DNA from: Eubacterium brachy ATCC 33089 | GTDB lineage: Bacteria; Bacillota; Clostridia; Peptostreptococcales; Anaerovoracaceae | Length of the DNA stretch: 64,000 nt | Direction of reading: 5' to 3' | Assembly: GCA_000488855.1 (NCBI GenBank) | Contig: KI535278.1 | Location: forward strand, 62,001 to 126,000 | In this document: positions 24,277-33,785 of the stretch, one piece after another | How the letters are laid out: each line of letters opens with the position of its first letter | How positions within the stretch are numbered: the first letter of the stretch is position 1 | The notes under the pieces: model-generated | What the model saw: the letters and a program-made list of their open reading frames with translations, nothing else | Told to the model about the DNA's origin: nothing | Database searches by the model: none | Program-made: the position numbers and the translations under genes

Positions 24277-24419
24277 AATTCACCTGCCTTACAACCTACG
24301 CTAAACTCCATATGATTCACCGTACATCCTTTGAAATTTCTATTGATGCTTCCCATCTGTTACTCAAATTCTGGAACTAATAAATTGAGAAGTCCGAATC
24401 CGAGATTCATATCAACCTG

Positions 24420-25151
24420 CTAAACTTTCCTGATATTGATGATTCTGTTCATATCCAACCCCGCTTCTAGAGCCTGCTCCACCGACTCTTCAAAAGTTCC
24501 TACCTTGTCGGGAACATGTGCATCGCTGTTTATTATAAATCTCACAGCTTCCTTAGAAGCAATTCTTATTTCCGCTACGTTCATATGCTTATGGCGTGCG
24601 TTTATTTCCATAAGAACATCATTGACAGCACATGCTCTCGCTATTTGATCCATGTTTACCGGGGCCTTATCTCCCGGATGAGTCAGTATTTTTATGTCGT
24701 TTTTCTCGATAGCGTTTATGATCATCTCCGTATTTCTGTTCGCAAGTGCCTCTCTTCTCTTTCCCGTTCTGCCAATACCGTGATTAAAGGTCCAATTGGA
24801 AGCTGTATATCCGTTTTTAATACCAAAATGATAGCCTGCCAGCACTATATCGAAATCTCTAAACTCATGAGAATAAACATCTAAATAATTTCCATTGTCG
24901 ATGATGTTCGCTTCAACACCCAGGTATATTTTTATTTCCGGGTACTTTTTTGAAAGCAAATCGATTTGCTTTCTCATAATCGGGATAGCTTCTCTCTTTA
25001 TGCCATAGGTCAAATGCCCAGGTCCGTGATCTGTTATGGCAATGGCTTTCAGTCCTTTTTCAATTGCTACTTTCACATTGTCTTCTATGCTGCCCTTTCC
25101 ATGGGAAAAAGTAGTATGGGTGTGAAGGTCATAAAGCAATTTATACCTCAT
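24420..25151 (-). CDS. PHP-domain phosphoesterase
   Basis: The roughly 243-residue protein has the PHP metal motifs DLHTHTTFSHG (residues 8-18), TDHGPGH near 41, a Glu in GVEANI near 78, TH in ILTHPGD near 155 and SDAHVPD near 215. PHP proteins of this size act as histidinol-phosphatase-like or other phosphoesterases; the physiological substrate is unknown. The ATG at 25151 is preferred because GGAG lies seven bases before it. It sits between murB and rapZ, an arrangement common in Clostridia. Confidence 0.88.
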   Translation of the reverse strand: MRYKLLYDLHTHTTFSHGKGSIEDNVKVAIEKGLKAIAITDHGPGHLTYGIKREAIPIMRKQIDLLSKKYPEIKIYLGVEANIIDNGNYLDVYSHEFRDFDIVLAGYHFGIKNGYTASNWTFNHGIGRTGKRREALANRNTEMIINAIEKNDIKILTHPGDKAPVNMDQIARACAVNDVLMEINARHKHMNVAEIRIASKEAVRFIINSDAHVPDKVGTFEESVEQALEAGLDMNRIINIRKV

Positions 25152-25171
25152 TTTCATTCTCCGATTTCATT

Positions 25172-26119
25172 TTACTCATCCCCCAAAATCCTAATTTCAG
25201 TTTCCAATTTCACTCCGAATTTCTTCATGACTTCATCCTTGCATATGTCTCTCAACTTGAGAACGTCCGTCGCCGTGGCTCCGCCTAAATTTATTATAAA
25301 TCCACCGTGCAGCTCAGACACCTGTGCTCTTCCCACTGTCATTCCTTTAAGACCCGCCTCCTGGATCAGCGTTCCGGCATAGTATCCTGCAGGACGTTTA
25401 AAAAAGCTGCCCGCACTTGGAAAGTTCACAGGCTGTTTTTCATTTCTCTTCTTTGTCAGCTGTGCGATTTTTCTCTTTATTTCTTCCCTATTTCCTCTCT
25501 TGAGAAGCATTTTCACCGAAATCACAATTTCTTTCGTCCTTTGCAGCCTGCTGTTTCTGTATGAAAACTCCATTTCCGATGCCGATATCACTTTCGTGTC
25601 CCCTCGCTCATCTATGACCTTTACGCTCTGCACTATATCCTGCATTTCTCCACCATAGGCCCCTGCATTCATAAATACGGCTCCGCCTATGGTCCCGGGA
25701 ATTCCGCTGGCGAATTCAAATCCCGCAACGCTCTCCTTTACCAGCTCTCTTGACAACGTACTCATCAAGATACCTGCTTCGACTTCGATTTCACATTCAT
25801 CATCAAACTTTATCATCTTTATTTCACCGAAATATTTCGGTGAAATCTTCACTATTACGCCGTGATATCCTTTATCTGTGATTATGAAGTTGGATCCGTT
25901 ACCCATGACAAAATATTCTATGTCCTCTTCTCTCAAAAGCTTTATGATATTGCAAAGCTCATTCAAATTCTCTGGAACGACGAACGCATCTGCCATTCCA
26001 CCGACTTTAAAAGATACTTCCTTTGACATATCCTTGTTCAGAATTACGTTTTCTTTTTTTACAATATCGCATAGCTTCTCTTCCAGTCGCTTCATATCTT
26101 CCTCTAATTTCCCCGTCAT
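25172..26119 (-). CDS. murB: UDP-N-acetylenolpyruvoylglucosamine reductase
   Basis: This 315-residue flavoenzyme (NADPH-dependent, cytosolic) reduces UDP-GlcNAc-enolpyruvate to UDP-MurNAc in peptidoglycan synthesis. It shows the FAD-binding signature SFKVGGMADAF, GNGSNFII, ASGIPGTIGGAVFMNAGAYGG and the type IIb active-site segment SAGSFFKRP, with the terminal HGGFIIN. The length fits the short MurB type. Its ATG overlaps the upstream transporter's stop by four bases. Confidence 0.96.
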   Translation of the reverse strand: MTGKLEEDMKRLEEKLCDIVKKENVILNKDMSKEVSFKVGGMADAFVVPENLNELCNIIKLLREEDIEYFVMGNGSNFIITDKGYHGVIVKISPKYFGEIKMIKFDDECEIEVEAGILMSTLSRELVKESVAGFEFASGIPGTIGGAVFMNAGAYGGEMQDIVQSVKVIDERGDTKVISASEMEFSYRNSRLQRTKEIVISVKMLLKRGNREEIKRKIAQLTKKRNEKQPVNFPSAGSFFKRPAGYYAGTLIQEAGLKGMTVGRAQVSELHGGFIINLGGATATDVLKLRDICKDEVMKKFGVKLETEIRILGDE

Positions 26120-27537
26120 TTTACGCTTTCATCCTCATGGACTATTTTATTGACTTCATCTTCCAGTTCCTGAACCATTTCTTCGTTGGCTAAATCTTTC
26201 TTTTCATCCGGCATTTCTCCGTTTTCATCATTTGACACGGAAGTTCTTTTCCTGTTTCTGCCGGAATTTTTCTTCTTCTCCAAATACTCTTCTCTTTCCT
26301 TCGCCACAATAGCATCGATTTTCTCGTCAATCATCAGCCCCAGGTCCTTATAGATACCTAAATCCGTAGACAGCTGCTTCTTCTCAAGTTTTTTATTGAC
26401 GCTGTAAGCCGTATAAGCATATATGCATGCGAATACAGGTATTCCTATGATCATTCCCACAAAACCGAACAATCCGCCACCGACCAGTATGGCGAACATG
26501 ACCCAAAATGACGGCAATCCCGTACTGCCACCTAAAATTTTAGGTCCCAGTATATTTCCGTCAAACTGTTGCAACGCCAAAACGAATATCAAAAAATACA
26601 AGCTCGTCAGAGGATCTACCATAAAGATCAGAAGTGCTGACGGTATCGCCCCGATAAAAGGTCCGAAGAAAGGTATTATATTTGTAACGCCAACTATAAC
26701 ACTTACGAGCATCTTGTACGGCCAATTGAATATGCTCATGCCGATGAAACATATGATACCTATGATCAAAGAGTCGATTAACTTTCCGCTTATAAACTGC
26801 CCGAACGTTCTGTTGACATATCTGGCACCGTACATGAACTTAAACGCTTTTTCTTCTTTCATAGTAGCAAATATCAGTTTTCTGCACTGTGCTGCGAATA
26901 TGTCCTTACTGTTCAGGAAAAATACGCATATGATTATTCCCACTGCAAAATTTTTCAAACCGGATACCAGCCCCAATATGCTGTTGGAAACACCTTGAAT
27001 CAAATATTCCGACTTTGGAAGTATTGAATGCTGTGCCCAATCCTGCAGCGAAGCCATGGCTTTCTCCATGAATCCCGCCATCGGTCCCGATTTATCCGGC
27101 ATATCGTGAATTGTCTTTATGCCCCATTTCGCCAGAGAGTTTATCTTTTCCGGAAGCATTCTAATTATACCGCCTACGCTCTCGACCAGTCCCGGCAATA
27201 CCATCCACAAAAGTCCCGCTATTATGGCGAGCATGACTATTATGGACGTCAACGATGACACCACCTTTGCCATTACGATGCCCTTGTTCGCTTTCCTGTT
27301 TTTAAACAATCCCAGCTTCATGAGATTCCTAAATGTTACATTGTATACAGGGCAAAGCAAATACGCCATCACCAAACCGTATATGAACGGTCCCAATATA
27401 CCTATAACTGTAGATATAACTCCTGAAAACCTATCTATTCTGTAGAATATAAAAAATAGCGTAATCGACGCCGCAATGACCAGAAATGCCATAACACCTA
27501 TTTTTATATACTTGCTTTCAAATTTTATTTTCATCAA
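26116..27537 (-). CDS. AI-2E (PerM) family transporter
   Basis: The 473-residue membrane protein has about seven or eight hydrophobic segments and the family signatures SGKLIDSLIIGIICFIG, GVTNIIPFFGPFIGAIPSALL and LGPKILGGSTGL. The family includes putative exporters such as TqsA and Na+/H+ antiporters; substrate is unknown here. The C-terminus (about 395-473) is a long charged cytosolic tail (KKKNSGRNRKRTS) not typical of the family core. It overlaps murB by four bases. Confidence 0.9.
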   Translation of the reverse strand: MMKIKFESKYIKIGVMAFLVIAASITLFFIFYRIDRFSGVISTVIGILGPFIYGLVMAYLLCPVYNVTFRNLMKLGLFKNRKANKGIVMAKVVSSLTSIIVMLAIIAGLLWMVLPGLVESVGGIIRMLPEKINSLAKWGIKTIHDMPDKSGPMAGFMEKAMASLQDWAQHSILPKSEYLIQGVSNSILGLVSGLKNFAVGIIICVFFLNSKDIFAAQCRKLIFATMKEEKAFKFMYGARYVNRTFGQFISGKLIDSLIIGIICFIGMSIFNWPYKMLVSVIVGVTNIIPFFGPFIGAIPSALLIFMVDPLTSLYFLIFVLALQQFDGNILGPKILGGSTGLPSFWVMFAILVGGGLFGFVGMIIGIPVFACIYAYTAYSVNKKLEKKQLSTDLGIYKDLGLMIDEKIDAIVAKEREEYLEKKKNSGRNRKRTSVSNDENGEMPDEKKDLANEEMVQELEDEVNKIVHEDESVK

Positions 27538-27602
27538 ATTCTCCTATGATACCTTTGATTTTCCATTCTCTTTCAAGATCTGCCTCTGTAATTTATCAAA
27601 TC

Positions 27603-28241
27603 TCAAAATCTGTCACTGTAATTTATCAAATTTCGAACGTATCCCCCACGTCGTTTACCATCGTTTCCAAGTCTTAAAATTTCAACATCGATAGCATCAC
27701 CTTCTATATCCATTATAGCATATGAACCGTTTACATCATCTCTCGGTTTTGATATGCTGCCCGGATTCACCAACAAGAAGTCACCGAAAACCTCCTTCAT
27801 CGCCATGTGAGTGTGTCCGAAAATTCCCGCAAGACATCCTTTCTCTTCCATTTTATAAACCATATTATTAACTGACAGGCTGACATTTTCACGATGTCCG
27901 TGGGTCAAATAGATTTTTCCCGCCGATGTGTCTATAATTTTGGCTGAACCGTCTTTATCTTCCCATACTACAAAGTCTTCTCCTCCGTTGAAACCGGCAA
28001 TATTTCCGTATCTTCCCGGTGTGCATTTTGAATTGTCCACGTCGGATTTCAAAATAAAGTCGTTGTTCCCCCTTAAAACTATCGTAGGCAATTCAAATCT
28101 CTCGCCTATTTCAATACCGTCTTCCACGCAATCTCCCAGGTGAACGAACAGATTTATCCTTTTGGATTGTTCTATCTTTCTGACAATTTCAAAAGGCTTT
28201 CGCATAGCTCTGTGAGTGTCGCTGAAAATCAAAATCCTCAT
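27603..28241 (-). CDS. YfcE/MJ0936-type metallophosphoesterase
   Basis: The 212-residue calcineurin-like phosphoesterase shows the metal motifs SDTHR near residue 7, HLGDCVED near 34, GNND near 59, LTHGH near 112 and GHTH near 142. The ending NPGSISKPRDD is typical of YfcE-like phosphodiesterases, which hydrolyse phosphodiesters in vitro and have no settled role. It is transcribed divergently from the zinc-ribbon membrane gene at 28355. Confidence 0.9.
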   Translation of the reverse strand: MRILIFSDTHRAMRKPFEIVRKIEQSKRINLFVHLGDCVEDGIEIGERFELPTIVLRGNNDFILKSDVDNSKCTPGRYGNIAGFNGGEDFVVWEDKDGSAKIIDTSAGKIYLTHGHRENVSLSVNNMVYKMEEKGCLAGIFGHTHMAMKEVFGDFLLVNPGSISKPRDDVNGSYAIMDIEGDAIDVEILRLGNDGKRRGGYVRNLINYSDRF

Positions 28242-28354
28242 TTACAAATTCCTTCCTATGCCTTTGATTATACACTAAATCAGTTTACATTGTCCATAAA
28301 ATGAAGTACAATAAACATATGTAACATCATATAACGATTTTTTGAGGTGAAAAA

Positions 28355-28762
28355 ATGAATTTAAAGTACTATTTTAAAAATCTCATGAAGGACAGAAACG
28401 GTGTAGATGGATTGTTCTATCTATTCTTTGTGTTGTATCTGTTGCTTTCCGGATTCAACTTTATGTACCATTCGGTGTTGATTTACAGGATAAATTTGCT
28501 CCTGTTGGTGTTAGCCGTTTTCAGACTCATCTCTAAGAACAAGGTGCAGAGGAAGAAAGAAAACGATGTATTCATACGATTTTTATCATTTTTTCTACCT
28601 AAGTCCAGCGTTATGAAACGCAAAATCATGGAATCACAAACCCACGCATATCACGAATGCCAATATTGCGGTACAACCCTTCGATTTCCAAGAAAGCGTG
28701 GTAAATTCAACGTTACCTGTCCGGTTTGCAAGCACAGACTCACCATCAGAAATTGGTTTTAG
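28355..28762 (+). CDS. Small membrane protein with C-terminal zinc ribbon
   Basis: The 135-residue protein has two hydrophobic segments at about 20-38 and 45-62, a basic linker and a C-terminal zinc ribbon with CQYCGTTLRFP and CPVCKHRL. The RBS GAGGTG precedes the ATG. This two-helix plus zinc-ribbon layout recurs in Clostridia without a known function. It stands alone, ahead of a convergent terminator. Confidence 0.75.
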   Translation: MNLKYYFKNLMKDRNGVDGLFYLFFVLYLLLSGFNFMYHSVLIYRINLLLLVLAVFRLISKNKVQRKKENDVFIRFLSFFLPKSSVMKRKIMESQTHAYHECQYCGTTLRFPRKRGKFNVTCPVCKHRLTIRNWF

Positions 28763-28890
28763 ACGAAGATTACGAGAGTATACTCTCTTTAACAGCCTCA
28801 GATTTACCTGCAATTTACAATATGTTCTCGCTATGCATTTAGCGAGTTTTTTATTGTTATCTGTTACGTGCCACAACCTCTCGAAACGGC

Positions 28891-28924
28891 AAAAAAATAG
28901 AGAAAGCCGAAACCTTCTCTATTT
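28891..28924 (-). terminator. Terminator of the 2-oxoacid oxidoreductase operon
   Basis: An imperfect 11-pair stem AAATAGAGAAG/CTTTCTCTATTT is followed by seven Ts on the minus strand. It may also stop transcripts from the plus-strand gene before it. Confidence 0.82.
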
Positions 28925-28982
28925 ATTGAGCTTTTTTATTTAATTTCAGTTACTAAATGAAATTATATGTTGTTCTTTCGAA

Positions 28983-30167
28983 CTATTTAAGGTTCTTTTT
29001 AATAACCTTTGCAATTCTCTTAACACCTTCGATGATTCTTTCATCAGGCATACCTGAGTAGTTCATTCTGAAAGTATTCTTGTTTCCGCCGTTAGGGAAG
29101 AAACTGCCACCCGGCACATAGGCTACCTTTTCCGCTATACATTCAAGAGCCATTTCATCGGCATTGATGTATTCAGGTAAGATAACCCAAGTGAACAAGC
29201 CACCTGTAGGATGAGTAAATTTAACTTCCGGTGGGAACTCTTCCTTCATAGTCTTCAACATCAACTCTCTTCTCTTGCCATAAACTTCCTTGATCTTGTC
29301 AACATGTTTATCCAAGTCGAACATTTCCAAGAATTTGGCAGTTTCCATCTGACCGATTGTAGAAGCCTGCAATGTGGAAGCCTGTGCAATAAAGTTGTAC
29401 TTTTCAAGGATTTCTCCTTCGGCACAAACCCAACCCAATCTGTATCCCGGCGCTAATATCTTTGAGAAAGATCCTAGGAAAACTACAAGACCTTTTTCAT
29501 CCAGAGCCTTGAGAGCCGGAAGTGCTTCGCCTTCGTATCTCAATTCGCCGTACGGATTGTCTTCAATAGTCGGAATTTCGTACTTGTTGATGATTTCCAT
29601 AAACTTTTTACGTCTTTCCAAAGTCCATGTTCTGCCTGACGGATTCTGGAAATCAGGAATTACGTAAATCATCTTTACTCTGTCTTCCTTTTCGAGAACT
29701 TTTTCAAGTTCTTCCATGATCATACCGTCATCATCTGTCGGGATTTCGATAAATCTAGGCTGGTTAGCTTTGAAAGCATTGATAGCTCCCAAGTATGACG
29801 GACTTTCCAAAAGAACGATGTCTCCTTCGTCCAGGAACACTCTTCCTGAAAAATCAAGACCTTGCTGAGAACCACTTGTAACGAGAATGTTATCAGGTGT
29901 AGTCTTAATGTTGTTCTTTTCCGACATTCTGTTAGCGATGAACTCTCTCAACGGTAAGTATCCTTCTGTAGTCGAATACTGAAGTGCCTGTCTACCGCTT
30001 TCTTTCAGTACTTCCTGGGAAGCCTTAGCCATTTCTTCCACCGGGAACAGTTCCGGAGCAGGAAGTCCACCTGCAAAAGAAATAATTTCCGGCTGTTGAG
30101 TTAATTTAAGGATTTCTCTGATTTCAGATGCCTTTAAATTATCCATTCTTGAAGCGAATTTAACCAT
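28983..30167 (-). CDS. PLP-dependent class I/II aminotransferase
   Basis: The 394-residue fold-type I aminotransferase has EIISFAGGLPAPELFP at the N-terminus, TSGSQQGLDF near 95, DFQNPSGRTW near 170, the PLP-lysine motif SFSKILAPGYRLGW near 235 and a C-terminal Arg in NTFRMNYSG. It is closest to 2-aminoadipate/MocR-like aminotransferases (LysN type) that act on aromatic, branched or 2-aminoadipate substrates. Being last in the 2-oxoacid oxidoreductase operon, it could supply 2-oxoacids from amino acids; that link is inference. Confidence 0.9.
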   Translation of the reverse strand: MVKFASRMDNLKASEIREILKLTQQPEIISFAGGLPAPELFPVEEMAKASQEVLKESGRQALQYSTTEGYLPLREFIANRMSEKNNIKTTPDNILVTSGSQQGLDFSGRVFLDEGDIVLLESPSYLGAINAFKANQPRFIEIPTDDDGMIMEELEKVLEKEDRVKMIYVIPDFQNPSGRTWTLERRKKFMEIINKYEIPTIEDNPYGELRYEGEALPALKALDEKGLVVFLGSFSKILAPGYRLGWVCAEGEILEKYNFIAQASTLQASTIGQMETAKFLEMFDLDKHVDKIKEVYGKRRELMLKTMKEEFPPEVKFTHPTGGLFTWVILPEYINADEMALECIAEKVAYVPGGSFFPNGGNKNTFRMNYSGMPDERIIEGVKRIAKVIKKNLK

Positions 30168-30197
30168 TTGATTTTCCTACCTTTCATAAGTTATTAA

Positions 30198-30875
30198 TTA
30201 ATATTGAAGCCATGATGGCCTTAGAAACAAACTGATCGGCTTGATCTTTAATCCTACCAGCGCCTCAGGATCCATCTTTGCGAGCATTCTCTCATCGCAA
30301 TAAGACTCTACAAACGGAATTCCTGTTTTTGCTGATACGTCTTTACAAAGCTCTACTCCTTTAATAATATCATTAACTGAAGTTTCTGACAATAGGTGTG
30401 TATTATTTAGTATACCTTTTATTTCGAGCCCAGTTTCTGCCATAATTCTATTCATATGATCAATACATCCGTCAACTGTGGAAGTTTCAGGTCTATTTCC
30501 GTTTATCACAAAGAGCATTTCACAGTCATTATCTAAAAAATATTTTTTAAACTGATGCAACACCCTTGCTCCGGAATCGTCTCCTCCTGCATCTACGACA
30601 GTCATAAACTCCTTATCTTCAAGAGGGGCTTTAATAGCCGCAGACAACGCCGGTAAATCCTGGGTAATATCGTAACCGAAAGAATTGTGGAAAACTTTTA
30701 TTCCCTTTTCCTCCATGGTTCTCTGCCTCTCCCTACTTCTGAAATAGGGATTGGCAATATCCAGATCGACAATTGCCACTTTATCGAACTGTTTTCTAAG
30801 CTCCATTACCATATTAACCGAAAGCTCGCTTTTGCCGCTTCCGTAATGACCTGTTATAATCCTTATGCGTTTCAT
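30198..30875 (-). CDS. MinD/ParA-like P-loop ATPase
   Basis: The roughly 225-residue protein has a P-loop GHYGSGKSE near residue 8, a deviant-Walker-like start, VDLDIANPYF near 38 and VVDAGGDDSG near 92. These place it among MinD/Mrp-like SIMIBI ATPases. GGAG lies six bases before the ATG at 30875, which is preferred over a TTG 12 bases upstream. It follows the gamma subunit gene directly. Homologues of this kind occur next to 2-oxoacid:ferredoxin oxidoreductases in Clostridia; a role in cofactor or cluster insertion is plausible but unshown. Confidence 0.85.
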   Translation of the reverse strand: MKRIRIITGHYGSGKSELSVNMVMELRKQFDKVAIVDLDIANPYFRSRERQRTMEEKGIKVFHNSFGYDITQDLPALSAAIKAPLEDKEFMTVVDAGGDDSGARVLHQFKKYFLDNDCEMLFVINGNRPETSTVDGCIDHMNRIMAETGLEIKGILNNTHLLSETSVNDIIKGVELCKDVSAKTGIPFVESYCDERMLAKMDPEALVGLKIKPISLFLRPSWLQY

Positions 30876-30876
30876 T

Positions 30877-31425
30877 CTAAGCTCCAATTTCCCATGCGCT
30901 CAATGCTTCCAAGTTTGATGGGATAAGTTTTGCCTTTTTACCTGTCAATACCTTTTCGAATACCTTGTTCATAGTGTTTAAATCAACTACCTTGGCCTGT
31001 CTGATAATAGCTCCCAGCATAACCATGTTGGCAGTCTTGCCATTGCCGACCTTTTCTATTGCAAGCTCGTTACAGTCAACTCTATGAATGTTAACGTCTG
31101 TTCTGGTAGGTTCCACATCGACGATGGAAGTGTTGATGAACAAATCTCCACCCGGCTTCAACTGACTTTCAAACTTCACTAAAGAAGGACTGTTCATTAC
31201 GATTAAAACGTCAAATGCATCCGTAATGTAAGGTGAAGCAATCGGTTCGCTGCCGATACAAACGGTACAGTTAGCTGTACCTCCTCGCATTTCCGGACCG
31301 TAAGAAGGCATCCAAGTTACTTCTTTATCTTCATACATTGCCGCATATGACAACATCTGACCGATTAACAATACCCCTTGTCCACCGAATCCGGCGATAA
31401 AAATTTTCTTAACGTCATTGCTCAT
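30877..31425 (-). CDS. 2-oxoacid:ferredoxin oxidoreductase, gamma subunit
   Basis: The 182-residue protein has the gamma-subunit signature GFGGQGVLLIGQML near residue 11, then WMPSYGPEMRGGTANC near 38, typical of Kor/Vor gamma chains. With the alpha and beta subunits and the small ferredoxin it makes the enzyme that oxidises a 2-oxoacid with CoA and reduces ferredoxin. Whether the substrate is 2-oxoglutarate or branched-chain 2-oxoacids cannot be read from sequence alone. Confidence 0.93.
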   Translation of the reverse strand: MSNDVKKIFIAGFGGQGVLLIGQMLSYAAMYEDKEVTWMPSYGPEMRGGTANCTVCIGSEPIASPYITDAFDVLIVMNSPSLVKFESQLKPGGDLFINTSIVDVEPTRTDVNIHRVDCNELAIEKVGNGKTANMVMLGAIIRQAKVVDLNTMNKVFEKVLTGKKAKLIPSNLEALSAWEIGA

Positions 31426-31430
31426 TTCCC

Positions 31431-32174
31431 TTATACCTCCTCAACATCTTTAAACTTCTTAACCGGGTAATAAGGAATCATATTTTCTCTTAGCCACTTA
31501 ATTGAATCTACAGGTGACATACCCCAGTTTGTAGGACAAGTTGAAAGAATTTCAACAAATGAGAATCCCAAGCCTTTTTCTTGAATTTCAAAAGCTCTCT
31601 GAATGGCTTTTTTAGCCTTCCTAACATCTCCCGGAGTAGATATGGTTACTCTCTCAACATACACTGCTCCGTCAATTTGTGATATGATTTCCGACATTCT
31701 CAATGGGAATCCTGCCTGTTTTACCGTTCTACCTTCAACGCAAGTTGTAGCCTTCTGACCAACCAAAGTAGTAGGCGCCATCTGACCACCGGTCATTCCG
31801 TATATTGCGTTATTTATAAAGAAAGTAGAGAAGTGTTCTCCTCTTTCCGCAGCGTGAATGATTTCACTTGTACCGATTGAAGCCAAATCTCCGTCACCCT
31901 GGTAAGTGAACACATATGCCTCCGGATGAACTCTCTTGATTCCTGATGCAACCGCAGGAGCTCTTCCGTGAGGAGATTCCAACATATCAACGTTCATATA
32001 TTGGTGAGCTACGATAGAACAACCAACCGGTGATGCACCGATAGTGTTCCCCAATTGACCTTTTTCATCTAATACTTCCATTATCAATCTGTGAGCGATA
32101 CCGTGAGTGCAACCGGGACAGTAATGCATCTCTTTCTCACGCATACCTTCAGTATATTCAAAAACAGTCTTCAC
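31431..32174 (-). CDS. 2-oxoacid:ferredoxin oxidoreductase, TPP-binding beta subunit
   Basis: The 247-residue TPP subunit has MHYCPGCTHG near residue 16, VGCSIVAHQYMNVDM, HGRAPAVASGIKRVHPE and the TPP-Mg motif GDGDLASIGTSEIIHAAERG followed by NNAIYGMTGGQM. It adjoins the alpha gene without a gap. The pattern fits Kor/Vor beta chains rather than pyruvate:ferredoxin oxidoreductase, which is usually a single fused chain in Clostridia. Confidence 0.94.
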   Translation of the reverse strand: MKTVFEYTEGMREKEMHYCPGCTHGIAHRLIMEVLDEKGQLGNTIGASPVGCSIVAHQYMNVDMLESPHGRAPAVASGIKRVHPEAYVFTYQGDGDLASIGTSEIIHAAERGEHFSTFFINNAIYGMTGGQMAPTTLVGQKATTCVEGRTVKQAGFPLRMSEIISQIDGAVYVERVTISTPGDVRKAKKAIQRAFEIQEKGLGFSFVEILSTCPTNWGMSPVDSIKWLRENMIPYYPVKKFKDVEEV

Positions 32175-33254
32175 TTACTTCACCTCCAAAATTTTCTTAG
32201 TTCTTTCAATAACTTCAGCCGGATCCAATAACATTCCGCCGTATCTGTTAATCAAAGAAACAGGTGCTCTACCTTCAACAGCCAGTCTAACGTCTCTTCT
32301 AAGCTGACCGCTCTTTGACAATTCAACAGAAATTACGTGTTTAATCTGACTTCCAACTTTTTCAAAAGCCTTATCAGGGAACGGCCATAGAGTCTTAGGT
32401 CTGATCAAACCGATCTTCAAGCCCTCAGCTCTCAAAGCTCCCACAGCTTCCTTTACGATTCTGGAAGTTGAACCATAAGCCACGTATACTACTTCTGCAT
32501 CGTCAACCATGTATTCTTCCCACTCAGGAAGTTCTTCTTGCGCCTTTTCAAATTTTGGCCAGTAAGCATCTATATAATCTTCCAAAAGATCCTGCTGCAA
32601 CCATACGGAGTTCATAGCATGTCTTTCTCTTTCGCCTCTGTGACCTGTCAATGCCCACGGTTTAGCTTTTCTGATGTCATCGCCCATAACTGCTTCTACA
32701 GGGTCCGGTAAAGCTACAGGTTCCATCATCTGTCCGATCATACCGTCGGCACAAACGATAACAGGGTTTCTGTATTCTTCTGCAACGTCAAAAGCCTTTG
32801 CAATCATGTCGCATGCTTCCTGTATTGAACTTGGAGCATATACGATAGTCTTATAGTCTCCGTTTCCTCCCCCGATAGTTACCTGATCGTAGTCAGCCTG
32901 TGACGGTTGTATTGATCCGATACCGGGGCCACCTCTCATTACGTTGATAATAACTATTGGCAGTTCTACCGATGCCAATAGTGAAATCGATTCCTGCATA
33001 AGTGCAATGCCGGGAGAAGATGAAGAAAGCAACACTCTTCCACCTGCTGCTGCTGCACCGTACGCCATATTTACTGCTCCAAGCTCACTCTCTGCTTGAA
33101 TAAACGCTCCACCGTGCTTAGCCAGTTCTCTTGACATGAATTCAGGTACTTCGTTCTGCGGGGTTATAGGGTAACCGAAATAATATCTACATCCAGCATT
33201 TATTGCTGCTGTTGCAAATGCTTCGTTACCTTTCATCAGCTGTTTTTCGCCCAT
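32175..33254 (-). CDS. vorB: 2-oxoacid:ferredoxin oxidoreductase, alpha subunit (VorB-like)
   Basis: This is about 359 residues from the ATG at 33254, chosen because GGAGG lies nine bases before it. It has LMKGNEAFATAAINAG, FGYPITPQNEVPEF, QAESELGAVNMAYGAAAAGGR and SSSPGIALMQESISLLA, typical of the VorB/KorA family. The C-terminal part (VYVAYGSTSRIVKEAV, LIRPKTLWPFP) is the transketolase C-like domain. It is the substrate-binding partner of the beta subunit. The VorB-like sequence favours branched-chain 2-oxoacids, with moderate certainty. Confidence 0.9.
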   Translation of the reverse strand: MGEKQLMKGNEAFATAAINAGCRYYFGYPITPQNEVPEFMSRELAKHGGAFIQAESELGAVNMAYGAAAAGGRVLLSSSSPGIALMQESISLLASVELPIVIINVMRGGPGIGSIQPSQADYDQVTIGGGNGDYKTIVYAPSSIQEACDMIAKAFDVAEEYRNPVIVCADGMIGQMMEPVALPDPVEAVMGDDIRKAKPWALTGHRGERERHAMNSVWLQQDLLEDYIDAYWPKFEKAQEELPEWEEYMVDDAEVVYVAYGSTSRIVKEAVGALRAEGLKIGLIRPKTLWPFPDKAFEKVGSQIKHVISVELSKSGQLRRDVRLAVEGRAPVSLINRYGGMLLDPAEVIERTKKILEVK

Positions 33255-33255
33255 T

Positions 33256-33477
33256 TTACACTTCCTCCTTATATACGTTAATAATTCCATCCGGACACAT
33301 CAATGCACAGCTACCGCAAGCTATACATTCGTCGGGATTTACAAGGTAAACGTTGTGATATCCTTTTTTGTTTACCTTAACTTCTTCCAAAGCAAGTATT
33401 TTCTTTGGACATACGGACACGCAAAGTTCACACCCTTTGCACCTGTCAGCTCTGATGGTTAATTTTCCTTTTGCCAA
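33256..33477 (-). CDS. 4Fe-4S ferredoxin subunit of 2-oxoacid oxidoreductase
   Basis: The 73-residue protein has two [4Fe-4S] motifs, CKGCELCVSVCPKK near residue 14 and CIACGSCALMCPDG near 51. It is the delta-type electron-transfer subunit and first gene of the operon. Its stop lies one base before the alpha-subunit ATG, so translation is coupled. Confidence 0.93.
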   Translation of the reverse strand: MAKGKLTIRADRCKGCELCVSVCPKKILALEEVKVNKKGYHNVYLVNPDECIACGSCALMCPDGIINVYKEEV

Positions 33478-33785
33478 TTTGACTCACATCCTTTTCAATA
33501 ATACATTTATTTAAGATACTATAATTTATACTTCTACTTTATAATATTGGTTTTGAAACACCAAAAATAAAACATTTCTATTAAATACATCTTTTTTAAA
33601 ATTATAGTATTTTTAATATGTTTTTTTGCATTTTTTCAGTATTTTTTTGTGTTTTTATATTTTTATATCGCATTTATATAAAATTTTCCCTTTTAATGAA
33701 ACTTTTATTTGCATAATTTCACACTTTGATATATCATAGGATTATAGGATATGTATTTAGAACGCATTATTTACAGGGGGCATAA
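33478..33785. other. Divergent AT-rich regulatory region
   Basis: This 308-base gap between the oxidoreductase operon and the XRE gene is extremely AT-rich, with runs of T on the plus strand. It must hold both divergent promoters. Only the rightward one (33709-33737) is clear. No ORF or strong hairpin is seen. Confidence 0.6.
33709..33737 (+). promoter_or_regulatory. Promoter for the XRE-family regulator
   Basis: TTGCAT and TATCAT are separated by 17 bases, about 50 bases before the ATG at 33786. GGGGG serves as part of the RBS. Confidence 0.6.
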